Shown: piece by piece, positions 1 through 5,361 of the stretch
Numbering within the stretch: the stretch's first letter is position 1
How the letters are laid out: the number at the start of each line of letters is the position of its first letter
Assembly (NCBI GenBank): GCA_937915755.1
Contig: CALGGR010000089.1
Coordinates: 1-7,183, forward strand
Origin: an uncultured Fretibacterium sp.
GTDB lineage: Bacteria; Synergistota; Synergistia; Synergistales; Aminobacteriaceae
Direction: 5' to 3'
Length of the DNA stretch: 7,183 bases
Translations under genes and position numbers: made by a program
The notes under the pieces: model-generated
Seen by the model: only the letters and a program-made list of their open reading frames with translations
Database searches by the model: none
Told to the model about the DNA's origin: nothing

Positions 1-47
1 AGAGCGGCATAAAAAGCAGGTTGCAGGTTCGACCCCTGCCTCCGGCG
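1..47 (+). tRNA. 3' part of a tRNA or tRNA-like sequence, cut by the left edge
   Basis: A perfect T arm is visible: stem GCAGG (23-27), loop TTCGACC (28-34) and stem CCTGC (35-39). It is followed by a seven-base acceptor strand CTCCGGC (40-46) and a possible discriminator G (47). CCA is not encoded; ACA follows. The 5' half lies outside the window. The 22 bases before the T arm do not form a normal anticodon arm. The only T that could be T33 is at 10, and it would leave two mismatches in a five-pair stem and only two variable-loop bases. A class II tRNA with a long variable arm, a decayed tRNA, or a tRNA 3' end kept as an attachment-site core are all possible. No amino acid can be assigned. 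Confidence 0.4.
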
Positions 48-73
48 ACAAGTGAAAAGAGGAGGTAAAAGGA

Positions 74-355
74 ATGGCAGTATTAGGAGGCTGGGATATA
101 GATGAGATGAAGGGTTGTAATTTACCGCAGAAGGTGCAGAGCGCATTTACAGCAGTAACAGGCGGGCTTGTAGGAGCAGAATATCAGCCAGTGTTGTATG
201 TAGGTTCGCAGATAGTGAACGGAACGAATTACTGCATATTAGCATTGCAGACGCTAACAACGCAGGAAGAAATGAAGCGGTTAGTGAAGATGGAAATCAA
301 TGTCTCACCAGATGGAGTATGCACGTTATTATCTGTGAGGCGTATATCGATATAG
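74..355 (+). CDS. Cystatin-like small protein
   Basis: This 93-residue protein starts at ATG 74, eight bases after a strong AGGAGG (60-65). Its layout resembles a cystatin/stefin domain. There is a Gly-Gly near the N-terminus (residues 5-6), an amphipathic helix around residues 18-30, then a strand with Gln-Ile-Val-Asn-Gly (46-50) followed by Thr-Asn-Tyr. That matches the QxVxG inhibitory loop and the following residues of cystatins. The C-terminal part (about 68-92) could form the remaining strands; the Pro-Trp hairpin of animal cystatins is not seen. Cystatins inhibit papain-like cysteine proteases, and similar short proteins are, from memory, encoded by gut bacteria. There is no clear signal peptide, so it would act in the cytoplasm unless released by lysis. 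Inhibition of a host or competitor protease is an inference. The fold assignment is moderately sure, the role is not. Confidence 0.6.
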   Translation: MAVLGGWDIDEMKGCNLPQKVQSAFTAVTGGLVGAEYQPVLYVGSQIVNGTNYCILALQTLTTQEEMKRLVKMEINVSPDGVCTLLSVRRISI

Positions 356-398
356 TACAGAAACAAAGCCTATAGGGAATAAAGAAAGCTATCTAAAA

Positions 399-473
399 GC
401 ATAAGACACGATTGCAAGCGTGATGGGTAGGTTATTCCGGCCTGCCCTTTTCTTATGCCGTGAACCGGAATAA
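399..473 (+). ncRNA. Candidate structured leader RNA with pseudoknot
   Basis: Several complementary segments fit together. P1 pairs GCATAAGA (399-406) with TCTTATGC (451-458), eight Watson-Crick pairs. Directly inside it, P2 pairs CACG (407-410) with CGTG (419-422). P3 pairs GGGTAGG (425-431) with CCTGCCC (441-447), seven pairs including one G-U. The complete nine-base P3 loop TTATTCCGG (432-440) is the exact complement of CCGGAATAA (465-473), just beyond P1, so an H-type pseudoknot or a competing hairpin can form. This is a three-way-junction-like fold in an otherwise gene-free leader, followed at once by a terminator-like hairpin. I do not recognise it as a named riboswitch or ribozyme. Steric limits probably allow only part of the nine loop pairs while P3 is formed. 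The complementarity is seen directly; function as a cis-regulator or free small RNA is inferred. Confidence 0.55.
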
Positions 474-474
474 T

Positions 475-509
475 GCACGGGGTTTCCACTCCTGTACCTC
501 GTGCTTTTT
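475..509 (+). terminator. Rho-independent terminator or attenuator before the methyltransferase
   Basis: GCACGGGG (475-482) pairs with CCTCGTGC (497-504) over eight base pairs, including one G-U, around a 14-base loop. TTTTT (505-509) follows directly. It lies 31 bases before the methyltransferase start, so it could end transcription from the cystatin-like gene or act as an attenuator. CCGTG (458-462) can pair with CACGG (476-480), which would compete with the terminator stem as an antiterminator would. Confidence 0.6.
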
Positions 510-534
510 GTTATTTCAGGAGTGAGAACAGGAG
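487..534 (+). promoter_or_regulatory. Terminator loop complementary to the downstream ribosome binding region
   Basis: The hairpin loop contains CACTCCTG (487-494), an exact complement of CAGGAGTG (517-524). The overlapping CTCCTGT (489-495) exactly complements ACAGGAG (528-534), which contains the AGGAG (530-534) placed six bases before ATG 541. The loop could therefore pair with, and hide, the translation start region of the methyltransferase. CT-rich loops match AGGAG sites by chance fairly often, so this is a hypothesis resting on two perfect matches of eight and seven bases. Confidence 0.35.
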
Positions 535-540
535 CAAGAA

Positions 541-1746
541 ATGACAGATATAGCAGTCAGGGCAGATTACGAATTACCTGTGAAGTTTGAAGACGTAGCG
601 TCATTTGCGGTGATAGCGCAGGAGAAGTTGAAGAGTGTACGAGCCGAAATCAGCGCAATCAAGAGGTTAGGGCTTGCGCAAGAAGTGTTACAGCAGAAAG
701 TGCAAGAAGCCCAACAGTTAGCGGAAGTGAAGACGCGAGCAGAAGTAAGGCTAGGAGAATTGACAGCGGCAATGCCGAAAGCAACGGGTGCACGAACAGA
801 TTTAACCTCGTCATCGAGGGATACTAGGTTAAAAACGAAAGAAGAAGCCCTATCACAAGTAAAGATAACGAAACAACAAGCCTCACAATACGAACTGATG
901 GCGGCACATCCTGAGATAGTGGAACAAGCAATAGCCGAAGCCCGGGAGAATGACGACATAGTATCGCGTTCATTGGTGCTGAACATGATAAAGACGCAGA
1001 AGAAGGCCGAGCAGATAGAGCAAGCCAAAGCAAACATAGCCCGCCAGACACAGAAAGGGGAGACAGCAGTGCTTTACATTGGAGACGGTATAGGGCATAT
1101 CCCCGAAGAGCCGTATGACTTACTGCTGACCGACCCGCCGTACAGTACAGACGTTGAAGATATAGAGAGTTTTGCGCAATCATGGCTGCCGAATGCGTTG
1201 GAACACGTGAAGCCGACAGGAAGTGCCTATGTGTTTATAGGTGCGTATCCCGAAGAACTGAGAGCGTATCTGAATGTGGAAGTCCCGGAGCATATGACAT
1301 TGAAGCAGGTATTAATCTGGACATACAAAAACACGCTTGGTAATAACCCGAAAGACCGGTATAAGCAGAACTATCAGGCATGTTTATTCTATAGAGGGAT
1401 TAAAGCTCCCGCATTGGACTGTCCTTTGACAAATGAACAGTGGGCAGTGCAGGAGGTAAACGCGCCCGATGGCAGACTAGGCGACCGTTATCACGCATGG
1501 CAGAAACCGATGGAGCTAGCCGAAAGATTTATCCGGCACAGTACGAAGAACGGGAACACAGTATTTGACCCGTTTGCATGTACAGGAACGTTTTTGTTGG
1601 CGGCGGCGAAACTGGGGCGTAAAGGTTACGGATATGAGATAAGCCGAGAGAATGCAGAGATAGCACAAAGCAGAGGTATAGAGATAAATGAATGCAGTAA
1701 GGATGGATATGGAGAGAAGCAGCAGTTACGTAGAAGCGCAAGTTAA
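541..1746 (+). CDS. Phage DNA adenine/cytosine-N4 methyltransferase (N6_N4_Mtase)
   Basis: This 401-residue enzyme probably transfers a methyl group from S-adenosylmethionine to an amino group of adenine (N6) or cytosine (N4) in DNA. The catalytic motif Asp-Pro-Pro-Tyr is at residues 198-201. The AdoMet-binding motif DPFACTGT begins at residue 343, near the C-terminus. Catalytic motif before AdoMet motif, with the target-recognition region between them, is the beta-class order. Residues 1-170 are helical and charged; the stretch around RLGELTAAMPKA (from about residue 72) and a helix-turn-helix-like segment around KITKQQASQYELMA resemble an N-terminal domain common in phage methylases, perhaps for DNA binding. 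AGGAG six bases before ATG 541 supports the start. Its end overlaps the next gene, whose product may be nuclease-like. The likely role is protection of phage DNA or regulation by methylation. The methylase call is firm; the target sequence is unknown. Confidence 0.88.
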   Translation: MTDIAVRADYELPVKFEDVASFAVIAQEKLKSVRAEISAIKRLGLAQEVLQQKVQEAQQLAEVKTRAEVRLGELTAAMPKATGARTDLTSSSRDTRLKTKEEALSQVKITKQQASQYELMAAHPEIVEQAIAEARENDDIVSRSLVLNMIKTQKKAEQIEQAKANIARQTQKGETAVLYIGDGIGHIPEEPYDLLLTDPPYSTDVEDIESFAQSWLPNALEHVKPTGSAYVFIGAYPEELRAYLNVEVPEHMTLKQVLIWTYKNTLGNNPKDRYKQNYQACLFYRGIKAPALDCPLTNEQWAVQEVNAPDGRLGDRYHAWQKPMELAERFIRHSTKNGNTVFDPFACTGTFLLAAAKLGRKGYGYEISRENAEIAQSRGIEINECSKDGYGEKQQLRRSAS

Positions 1747-2224
1747 GCCAGTAATAGAAGAGCTGTTACCGAATTGGCATATGATGAAAGTAGAAGGTGA
1801 AGACAATGAAGTCTGCCAACTGCTAGATATGAGCTGCGGAATAGATTACCTGCTTCATTCGGAACAATCGAGCTTAGTAGTAGGAGTATCAAGCCGAGTA
1901 CAGTATGGTAAGAATTACCGAACGTTCACAGTGAGGAAAGACCGAGCGAGCGGAGTATTGACGGAACACCAGAAAAGGACGCAGGCTATATCACGAGGAG
2001 GACTTTACCCGCTGTATAGTGTACAGTCGTATATAGGCGATAACGGCGAGCTTGCAGGACTGGGTATAGTGAGGACAGCGGACTTATCTGAGTTCATAGG
2101 GCGAGGATTGGCAAGAGAGAAGACAACTGGAGCAGATAAAATAGGTCAGGCGGAGTTTTATGTTTGTTCATGGGATAAGTTGAAGTATGCAGGATATAAC
2201 GTATTGGAGTATCCTGTGCAATAG
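1709..2224 (+). CDS. Phage conserved protein, possible PD-(D/E)XK-like fold
   Basis: This protein of about 171 residues lies in a different frame from the methyltransferase and overlaps its end by 38 bases. ATG 1709 has AAGGA (1699-1703) five bases upstream; ATG 1688 and ATG 1703 are alternatives. Recognisable blocks are Gly-Ile-Asp (44-46), a strand VVGVSSRVQYGKNYRTFTVR (about 57-76) and a later QAEFYVCSWDKL segment. From memory, a family of phage proteins shares a GID, SRxQxG, RTFTIR, QAEFYV pattern. An Asp followed by a strand with polar residues recalls PD-(D/E)XK nucleases. The expected Glu-x-Lys is not obvious here; Ser-Ser-Arg stands in its place, so the protein may be inactive, or binding rather than cutting. 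Coupling to a methylase suggests a joint role in DNA modification or recognition, but this is inference. Confidence 0.6.
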   Translation: MERSSSYVEAQVKPVIEELLPNWHMMKVEGEDNEVCQLLDMSCGIDYLLHSEQSSLVVGVSSRVQYGKNYRTFTVRKDRASGVLTEHQKRTQAISRGGLYPLYSVQSYIGDNGELAGLGIVRTADLSEFIGRGLAREKTTGADKIGQAEFYVCSWDKLKYAGYNVLEYPVQ

Positions 2225-2253
2225 AAAGACAGACAGCAAAGGATGTAGCTAAG

Positions 2254-2454
2254 ATGACGCTGAAACATATATGGATAGCCCAATGCGATATATGCGGAAA
2301 GTTGGAACATGCGAAAAATGTTACAGGTCGGTACAACAATACAGACTACACATTGCCGGACGATTGGGGAAGAGGACAGAATAAAGATTTTATACTTTGT
2401 CCTGAGTGCTTATCATTAATAAGGAGAAAAGAAAGCATGAATGCTAACCCCTAA
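2254..2454 (+). CDS. Small CxxC/CPEC zinc-binding-like protein, copy 1
   Basis: This 66-residue protein has two cysteine pairs: Cys11-Asp-Ile-Cys14 near the N-terminus and Cys49-Pro-Glu-Cys52 near the C-terminus. That is the usual spacing for a four-cysteine zinc ribbon. The middle (about 24-45) is polar with an Asp-Asp-Trp. The C-terminal part is basic (Ile-Arg-Arg-Lys). There is no signal peptide or membrane segment. An AAGG about eleven bases upstream is a weak ribosome binding site. It overlaps the next gene by 14 bases, and that gene is a clear paralogue. Small zinc-ribbon proteins of this kind often bind nucleic acid or protein; a specific function cannot be named. Confidence 0.7.
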   Translation: MTLKHIWIAQCDICGKLEHAKNVTGRYNNTDYTLPDDWGRGQNKDFILCPECLSLIRRKESMNANP

Positions 2455-2620
2455 TTGGAAAGCACATTGTGATTTATGTGGCAGATTTGAACGAACTAAA
2501 GTTGTTACGGGACAGGACAAAGAAAACGAGCACTATTTGCACGACGGCTGGGTGATAACACATAAGAAAAATATAATGTTGTGTCCTGAGTGTTTAGCCA
2601 TTGTGAGGAGAATATGGTAA
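2441..2620 (+). CDS. Small CxxC/CPEC zinc-binding-like protein, copy 2
   Basis: This 59-residue protein starts at ATG 2441; a TGA at 2438 closes the frame upstream, which fixes the start. It has Cys10-Asp-Leu-Cys13-Gly and Cys48-Pro-Glu-Cys51-Leu. A Gly-Trp in the middle and Val-Arg-Arg near the end align with Asp-Trp-Gly and Ile-Arg-Arg of the preceding gene. The two are therefore tandem duplicates that have diverged strongly outside the cysteines; TGTCCTGAGTG near both 3' ends is still shared at DNA level. It begins inside the end of copy 1, so translation is probably coupled. Like copy 1 it is most likely a four-cysteine zinc ribbon of unknown role. Its shortness makes it easy to miss. Confidence 0.65.
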   Translation: MLTPNWKAHCDLCGRFERTKVVTGQDKENEHYLHDGWVITHKKNIMLCPECLAIVRRIW

Positions 2621-2642
2621 ACAAGCAAGAGGAGATGTAGTA

Positions 2643-2829
2643 ATGGGTAAAAAAAGCGTCAGTTCAGTTCTCAATTCGTCTGCCTATGGAACTTTACAAA
2701 AAACTACGCTTCATAGCCGCTGATAAAGATTATTCACTAAATCAAACGATAGCAGAACTACTCGCGGAGGCCTCAGAAAATTGCCGTATTAGTGTCCCCG
2801 AAGAGTTATTGATGGACTACAGGAGGTAA
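2643..2829 (+). pseudogene. Ribbon-helix-helix (Arc/CopG-like) regulator, frame broken in an A7 run
   Basis: ATG 2643 has a good site, AGGAG (2630-2634), eight bases upstream. It reads Met-Gly-Lys-Lys and then leaves the conserved frame at a run of seven A (2649-2655), hitting TGA 26 codons after the start. If one A is skipped, a 61-residue protein results, running to TAA 2827-2829. It has the Arc/CopG layout: a strand with alternating residues (VQFSIRLP), a helix MELYKKLRFIAADK, a turn, and a helix SLNQTIAELLAEA. The 3' end carries AGGAGG, used by the next gene, as expected for a real gene in an operon. A TAA directly before Trp codon 2644 means that the long frame has no start of its own until ATG 2686, which lacks a binding site and would remove the DNA-contacting strand. 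Such proteins are DNA-binding repressors. The cause may be mutation, sequencing error or slippage. Confidence 0.6.
2649..2655 (+). other. A7 homopolymer where the regulator changes frame
   Basis: Seven consecutive A lie in codons 3-5 of the ribbon-helix-helix gene. Moving to the conserved frame needs +1 (or -2), so this is not a classic -1 ribosomal slippery site. RNA-polymerase slippage, a one-base length change acting as a switch, or an assembly indel would each explain it. Confidence 0.5.
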
Positions 2830-2833
2830 GTAA

Positions 2834-3043
2834 ATGACAGAAGCCGAAAGAGATAGTATTTTGAAGGATATAGCGCAAAGCCTGAAGGGTATAGATTTAT
2901 TAGTGCTAATAGCGGAATACTATATGACAGGAGCAATAATGGAGAACTATCCGCACCTGATGGAGCAATTAAAGAAAGCGATTGAGGCATTAGCGAAGCC
3001 CGAAAAGGAAGACAACAGAGGAGAAAAGAAATGGGAAAAATAA
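2834..3043 (+). CDS. Small helical protein of the tandem family, copy 1
   Basis: This 69-residue protein is translated from ATG 2834, seven bases after AGGAGG (2821-2826), which overlaps the end of the regulator gene. It looks all-helical. A first helix reads ILKDIAQSLKGIDLLVLIAE, followed by Tyr-Tyr-Met-Thr-Gly and the motif Tyr-Pro-His-Leu (39-42), then a second helix EQLKKAIEAL and a highly charged tail. The first helix is amphipathic rather than a membrane span. The next gene repeats the core (LKDIA, ID, YMTG, YPHL, L-A-L) and the one after it a weaker version, so these are tandem duplicates. I do not recognise the family. A two-helix hairpin that pairs with itself or its neighbours is the simplest structural guess. 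Confidence 0.65.
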   Translation: MTEAERDSILKDIAQSLKGIDLLVLIAEYYMTGAIMENYPHLMEQLKKAIEALAKPEKEDNRGEKKWEK

Positions 3044-3210
3044 CTGTTGAAGAGCAACTGATTGAAGTACTGAAGGATATAGCCAAGAATTTGGAGAATA
3101 TAGACGGACTTCTAACATTCTACATGACGGGAGTAATAACAACGAAATATCCGCATTTATTTGGAGAACTGAGAGAAGCACTAACGAAGCAAGGGAAAAT
3201 AGAAGGCTAA
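3031..3210 (+). CDS. Small helical protein of the tandem family, copy 2
   Basis: This 59-residue protein starts at ATG 3031 inside the end of copy 1 (13-base overlap), six bases after GAGGAG (3019-3024). The core VLKDIAKNLENIDGLL, then FYMTGV, then KYPHLFGELREAL aligns almost residue by residue with copy 1. It lacks about three residues in the first helix and the charged tail is shorter. Conservation of YMTG and YPHL between the two copies indicates a functional turn between the helices. No catalytic or metal-binding residues are visible. Function unknown; the overlap and shared strong binding sites suggest that copies are made in similar amounts. Confidence 0.65.
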   Translation: MGKITVEEQLIEVLKDIAKNLENIDGLLTFYMTGVITTKYPHLFGELREALTKQGKIEG

Positions 3211-3215
3211 AAAGG

Positions 3216-3395
3216 ATGTCAGAAATAAGTAAAGAGGAAGGACTAATCCAAGAGCTAAAAGGGATAGATAAGAGCTTAAAGACTATAGAAACACTGTTAG
3301 AGTTTTATTTGAAGAAAGTAGCCCCGTATTTAATAAATGCGAGTATTGAATTTTTCATGAGACTAAAAGAGACAGAAAGCGAAGGAGAAAGATAA
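3216..3395 (+). CDS. Small helical protein of the tandem family, copy 3
   Basis: This 59-residue protein has exactly the length of copy 2. It starts at ATG 3216, nine bases after AGAAGG (3201-3206). Its first half, ISKEEGLIQELKGIDKSLKT followed by Ile-Glu-x-Leu-Leu-x-Phe-Tyr, matches copy 2 (VEEQLIEVLKDIAKNLENID, LL, FY). The second half has diverged: Pro-Tyr-Leu stands where the others have Tyr-Pro-His-Leu. The stop TAA shares its last A with the ATG of the next gene. Homology to copies 1 and 2 is likely but weaker. Function unknown. Confidence 0.6.
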   Translation: MSEISKEEGLIQELKGIDKSLKTIETLLEFYLKKVAPYLINASIEFFMRLKETESEGER

Positions 3396-3658
3396 TGGCA
3401 GAAAGAGAGTTAAGGGAAGGAGAAGAACTTTTGGGATTGGGTATAGAACGCTTATTAATACGAATATACAATCGAGTACATATGATATGTTGCTTGCTGA
3501 ATGTTCAAGCGAAATGGGCATTATCAGAGGCCTCAAAGTTGAATATCCCTACAGAAATACATGAGGAAATAGAAGAATTATTTGCGTATATGAAGTTAAT
3601 AGAAGAGAATGAAGAATTATCATTGAGTGGTGAAGAAAATGGCAGTGCAGAGAGATGA
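3395..3658 (+). CDS. Small helical protein, possible distant family member
   Basis: This 87-residue protein starts at ATG 3395, which overlaps the previous stop by one base; AAGGAG lies about seven bases upstream. It reads as helices: an acidic N-terminus, a hydrophobic stretch LLIRIYNRVHMICCLL (about residues 20-35) and an acidic helix EIHEEIEELFAYMKLIEENE. It could be a longer and much diverged relative of the three genes before it, since size class, helix pattern and Ile-Glu-x-Leu-Leu recur, but residue matches are too few to insist. Its end overlaps the small terminase start by 20 bases, linking the small-gene cluster to the packaging genes. Function unknown. Confidence 0.6.
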   Translation: MAERELREGEELLGLGIERLLIRIYNRVHMICCLLNVQAKWALSEASKLNIPTEIHEEIEELFAYMKLIEENEELSLSGEENGSAER

Positions 3659-3962
3659 AAACGGCAGATTTTTGAAGGGAGTATCAGGCAATCCATCAGG
3701 CAGGACGAAAATCCCGAAAGAGATAATAGAAGAAATCCGCAATGCGTGTCCCCATGCCGTAGAACGATTGATTTCGTATGTGGATAATAAGAACCCGAAA
3801 ATAGCGATGTGGGCAATAACGGAACTGTTAGACAGGGGATACGGAAAGCCCGCGCAGTCAGTGAATATGGATATGAATGGGATTTTGGACGTGAGAGCAC
3901 AGATAAGAGATGTGCTGTTGGAGCGTATACATGGACATGGAGACACTGAAGTCGGAGATTGA
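3639..3962 (+). CDS. Terminase small subunit-like protein (GNPxGR type)
   Basis: This protein of about 107 residues has the N-terminal signature GRFLKGVSGNPSGRTK (residues 9-24), known from a phage family (DUF5681-like) often found directly before large terminases. The rest is helical, with HAVERLISYVDNKNPKIAMW followed by ITELLDRGYGKPAQS, resembling small terminase DNA-binding parts. The small subunit recognises phage DNA and guides the large subunit during packaging. ATG 3639 fits the family N-terminus; GTG 3627 is an in-frame alternative four codons upstream. It overlaps the preceding gene by 20 bases and the large terminase by 32 bases. Position and signature support the call; the family is short and diverse, so the role is probable rather than certain. 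Confidence 0.75.
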   Translation: MAVQRDENGRFLKGVSGNPSGRTKIPKEIIEEIRNACPHAVERLISYVDNKNPKIAMWAITELLDRGYGKPAQSVNMDMNGILDVRAQIRDVLLERIHGHGDTEVGD

Positions 3963-5361
3963 AGCAGAACGTCGGGCATTAAAATCGCTTGTAGCATTTA
4001 GAGAGGAGTTTATCCCGAACAAAGAAGACGTAAAACCGGCAAAATTTCATGAAGAGTGGAGCAATATCCTACTTAGGGGCAAGGGACATTTTGCGATAGA
4101 GGCATTCAGAGAGAGTGCGAAGACGCAGATAGTAATTCGTGCAAATTTACTCCATGCCTTGACATACCCGCAGGAACACCGTAGCTATCTTGTAGTGATA
4201 TGCGCAACCCAGAGGACAGCGAGCAAGAAGCTGTTAGAGGTATCGCGAGAATGGCTGAATACGTCCAAACTATGCGGACTGATGAAGGGGATAACGGAGA
4301 ACTCCGGGCTTGCGCTGGAAGTTTCGTACCATACAGGACAGAGTGTACGCATTGAGGCATACGGCAAGGGAGCAGCAGTACGAGGATTATCGTGGGGAGC
4401 AAAACGCCCCGATTTAGTGATAATAGATGACCCGCAGGATATGGAGGACGCAAGGAGCGAGACAGTAACAGTAACAGATTGGGACTGGTTTTTATCGGAT
4501 GTGTACTTTCTAGGACAAACAAGCCGAATATTTCTGATAGGGAACAATCTAGGAGAAAACAGCATAATCGAACATGTATTGCGAGGAGCAGACGGATTGA
4601 AGTTCACAGCACGGCGTATCCCAATACTGACGAAAGACGGTAAAAGCGCATGGCCAGAGAAATGGCCTCTGAGTGCAATAGAGGCAGAACGCGAGGAATA
4701 TTCACTTCTGGGTAAAATAGATTTGTGGTATCAAAACAAGATGTGCGAATGTATAAGTCCCGACAGTCAGAAGTTCAAGCGAGAATACTTCAAGTACTAT
4801 GACAGGCAGCCGAAGTTATCGGACCTGAATATCTACACGACGGTAGACTTGGCCGTATCGCAGAAGGTGAACGCGGACAATTCAGCAATAGTAACAGTAG
4901 GAGTAAACGGTTCAGGGCATTGGTTCGTGCTGGATGTGGAATACGGGAGATACGACCCCAGCACAACAATAGACGCGATATTCAGTGCAGTGCAGAAGTG
5001 GAGGCCGCTGACAGTGGGAATAGAGGTAGTGGCGTATCAGGCGGCATTAATGCACTTTCTGGAAAAGGAGATGCCGAAGCGAGGAATATTCTTCAGGATA
5101 ACGCCATTGAAGGCCGAGAAGAAGAAAGAAATCCGAATAGACAGCTTACAGCCGAGATTTGCAGTAGGGACAGTATGGTTCAGGCGCAACGCAGCATGGT
5201 TAGATAAGATAGAAGGAGAACTGCTAGCCTATCCGCATGGGGCGCATGATGATGTGATAGACGCATTAGCTTACATGGAGCAATTAGCAGCCGAACCGTT
5301 CAGTTATGACAGGATAGGAGGTGAAGAAGGAGAATGGAATCCGATAGCGGGGAGAATGTAA
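3931..5361 (+). CDS. terL: Terminase large subunit (packaging ATPase and nuclease)
   Basis: This 476-residue motor protein drives DNA into the procapsid and cuts the concatemer. The ATPase domain has a Walker A-type loop EAFRESAKTQ with Lys64 and a Walker B strand DLVIIDDPQD (residues 161-170). Arg-Glu-Ser-Ala-Lys-Thr has Ala where most have Gly, a tolerated variation in terminases. The nuclease domain has the RNase H-like acidic positions: Asp306 in TTVDLAVS, Glu365 in VGIEVVAYQ and Asp440-Asp441 in HDDVIDALAY. Length is normal for a complete protein. ATG 3931 is preferred because GGAG (3920-3923) lies seven bases upstream; ATG 3910 would add seven residues. The gene overlaps the small terminase candidate and the next gene, as in a coupled late operon. 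Confidence 0.93.
   Translation: MDMETLKSEIEAERRALKSLVAFREEFIPNKEDVKPAKFHEEWSNILLRGKGHFAIEAFRESAKTQIVIRANLLHALTYPQEHRSYLVVICATQRTASKKLLEVSREWLNTSKLCGLMKGITENSGLALEVSYHTGQSVRIEAYGKGAAVRGLSWGAKRPDLVIIDDPQDMEDARSETVTVTDWDWFLSDVYFLGQTSRIFLIGNNLGENSIIEHVLRGADGLKFTARRIPILTKDGKSAWPEKWPLSAIEAEREEYSLLGKIDLWYQNKMCECISPDSQKFKREYFKYYDRQPKLSDLNIYTTVDLAVSQKVNADNSAIVTVGVNGSGHWFVLDVEYGRYDPSTTIDAIFSAVQKWRPLTVGIEVVAYQAALMHFLEKEMPKRGIFFRITPLKAEKKKEIRIDSLQPRFAVGTVWFRRNAAWLDKIEGELLAYPHGAHDDVIDALAYMEQLAAEPFSYDRIGGEEGEWNPIAGRM

Noticed and set aside
411..437. Sigma-70-type promoter with TTGCAA and TATTCC
   Set aside because: Both boxes are poor, the 15-base spacing is short, and the bases are better explained by the RNA stems.
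567..1183. Two reverse-strand open frames inside the methyltransferase
   Set aside because: They are opposite a gene with clear catalytic motifs, have Ser/Cys/Leu-rich low-complexity products and no credible binding sites.
3505..4607. Several long reverse-strand open frames opposite the terminase genes
   Set aside because: They are by-products of purine-rich coding on the + strand; the opposite frames carry recognisable terminase motifs.
4920..5207. Forward open frame of 95 codons inside the large terminase
   Set aside because: It overlaps the nuclease domain in another frame, and its Gly/Arg/Glu-rich product shows no domain pattern.
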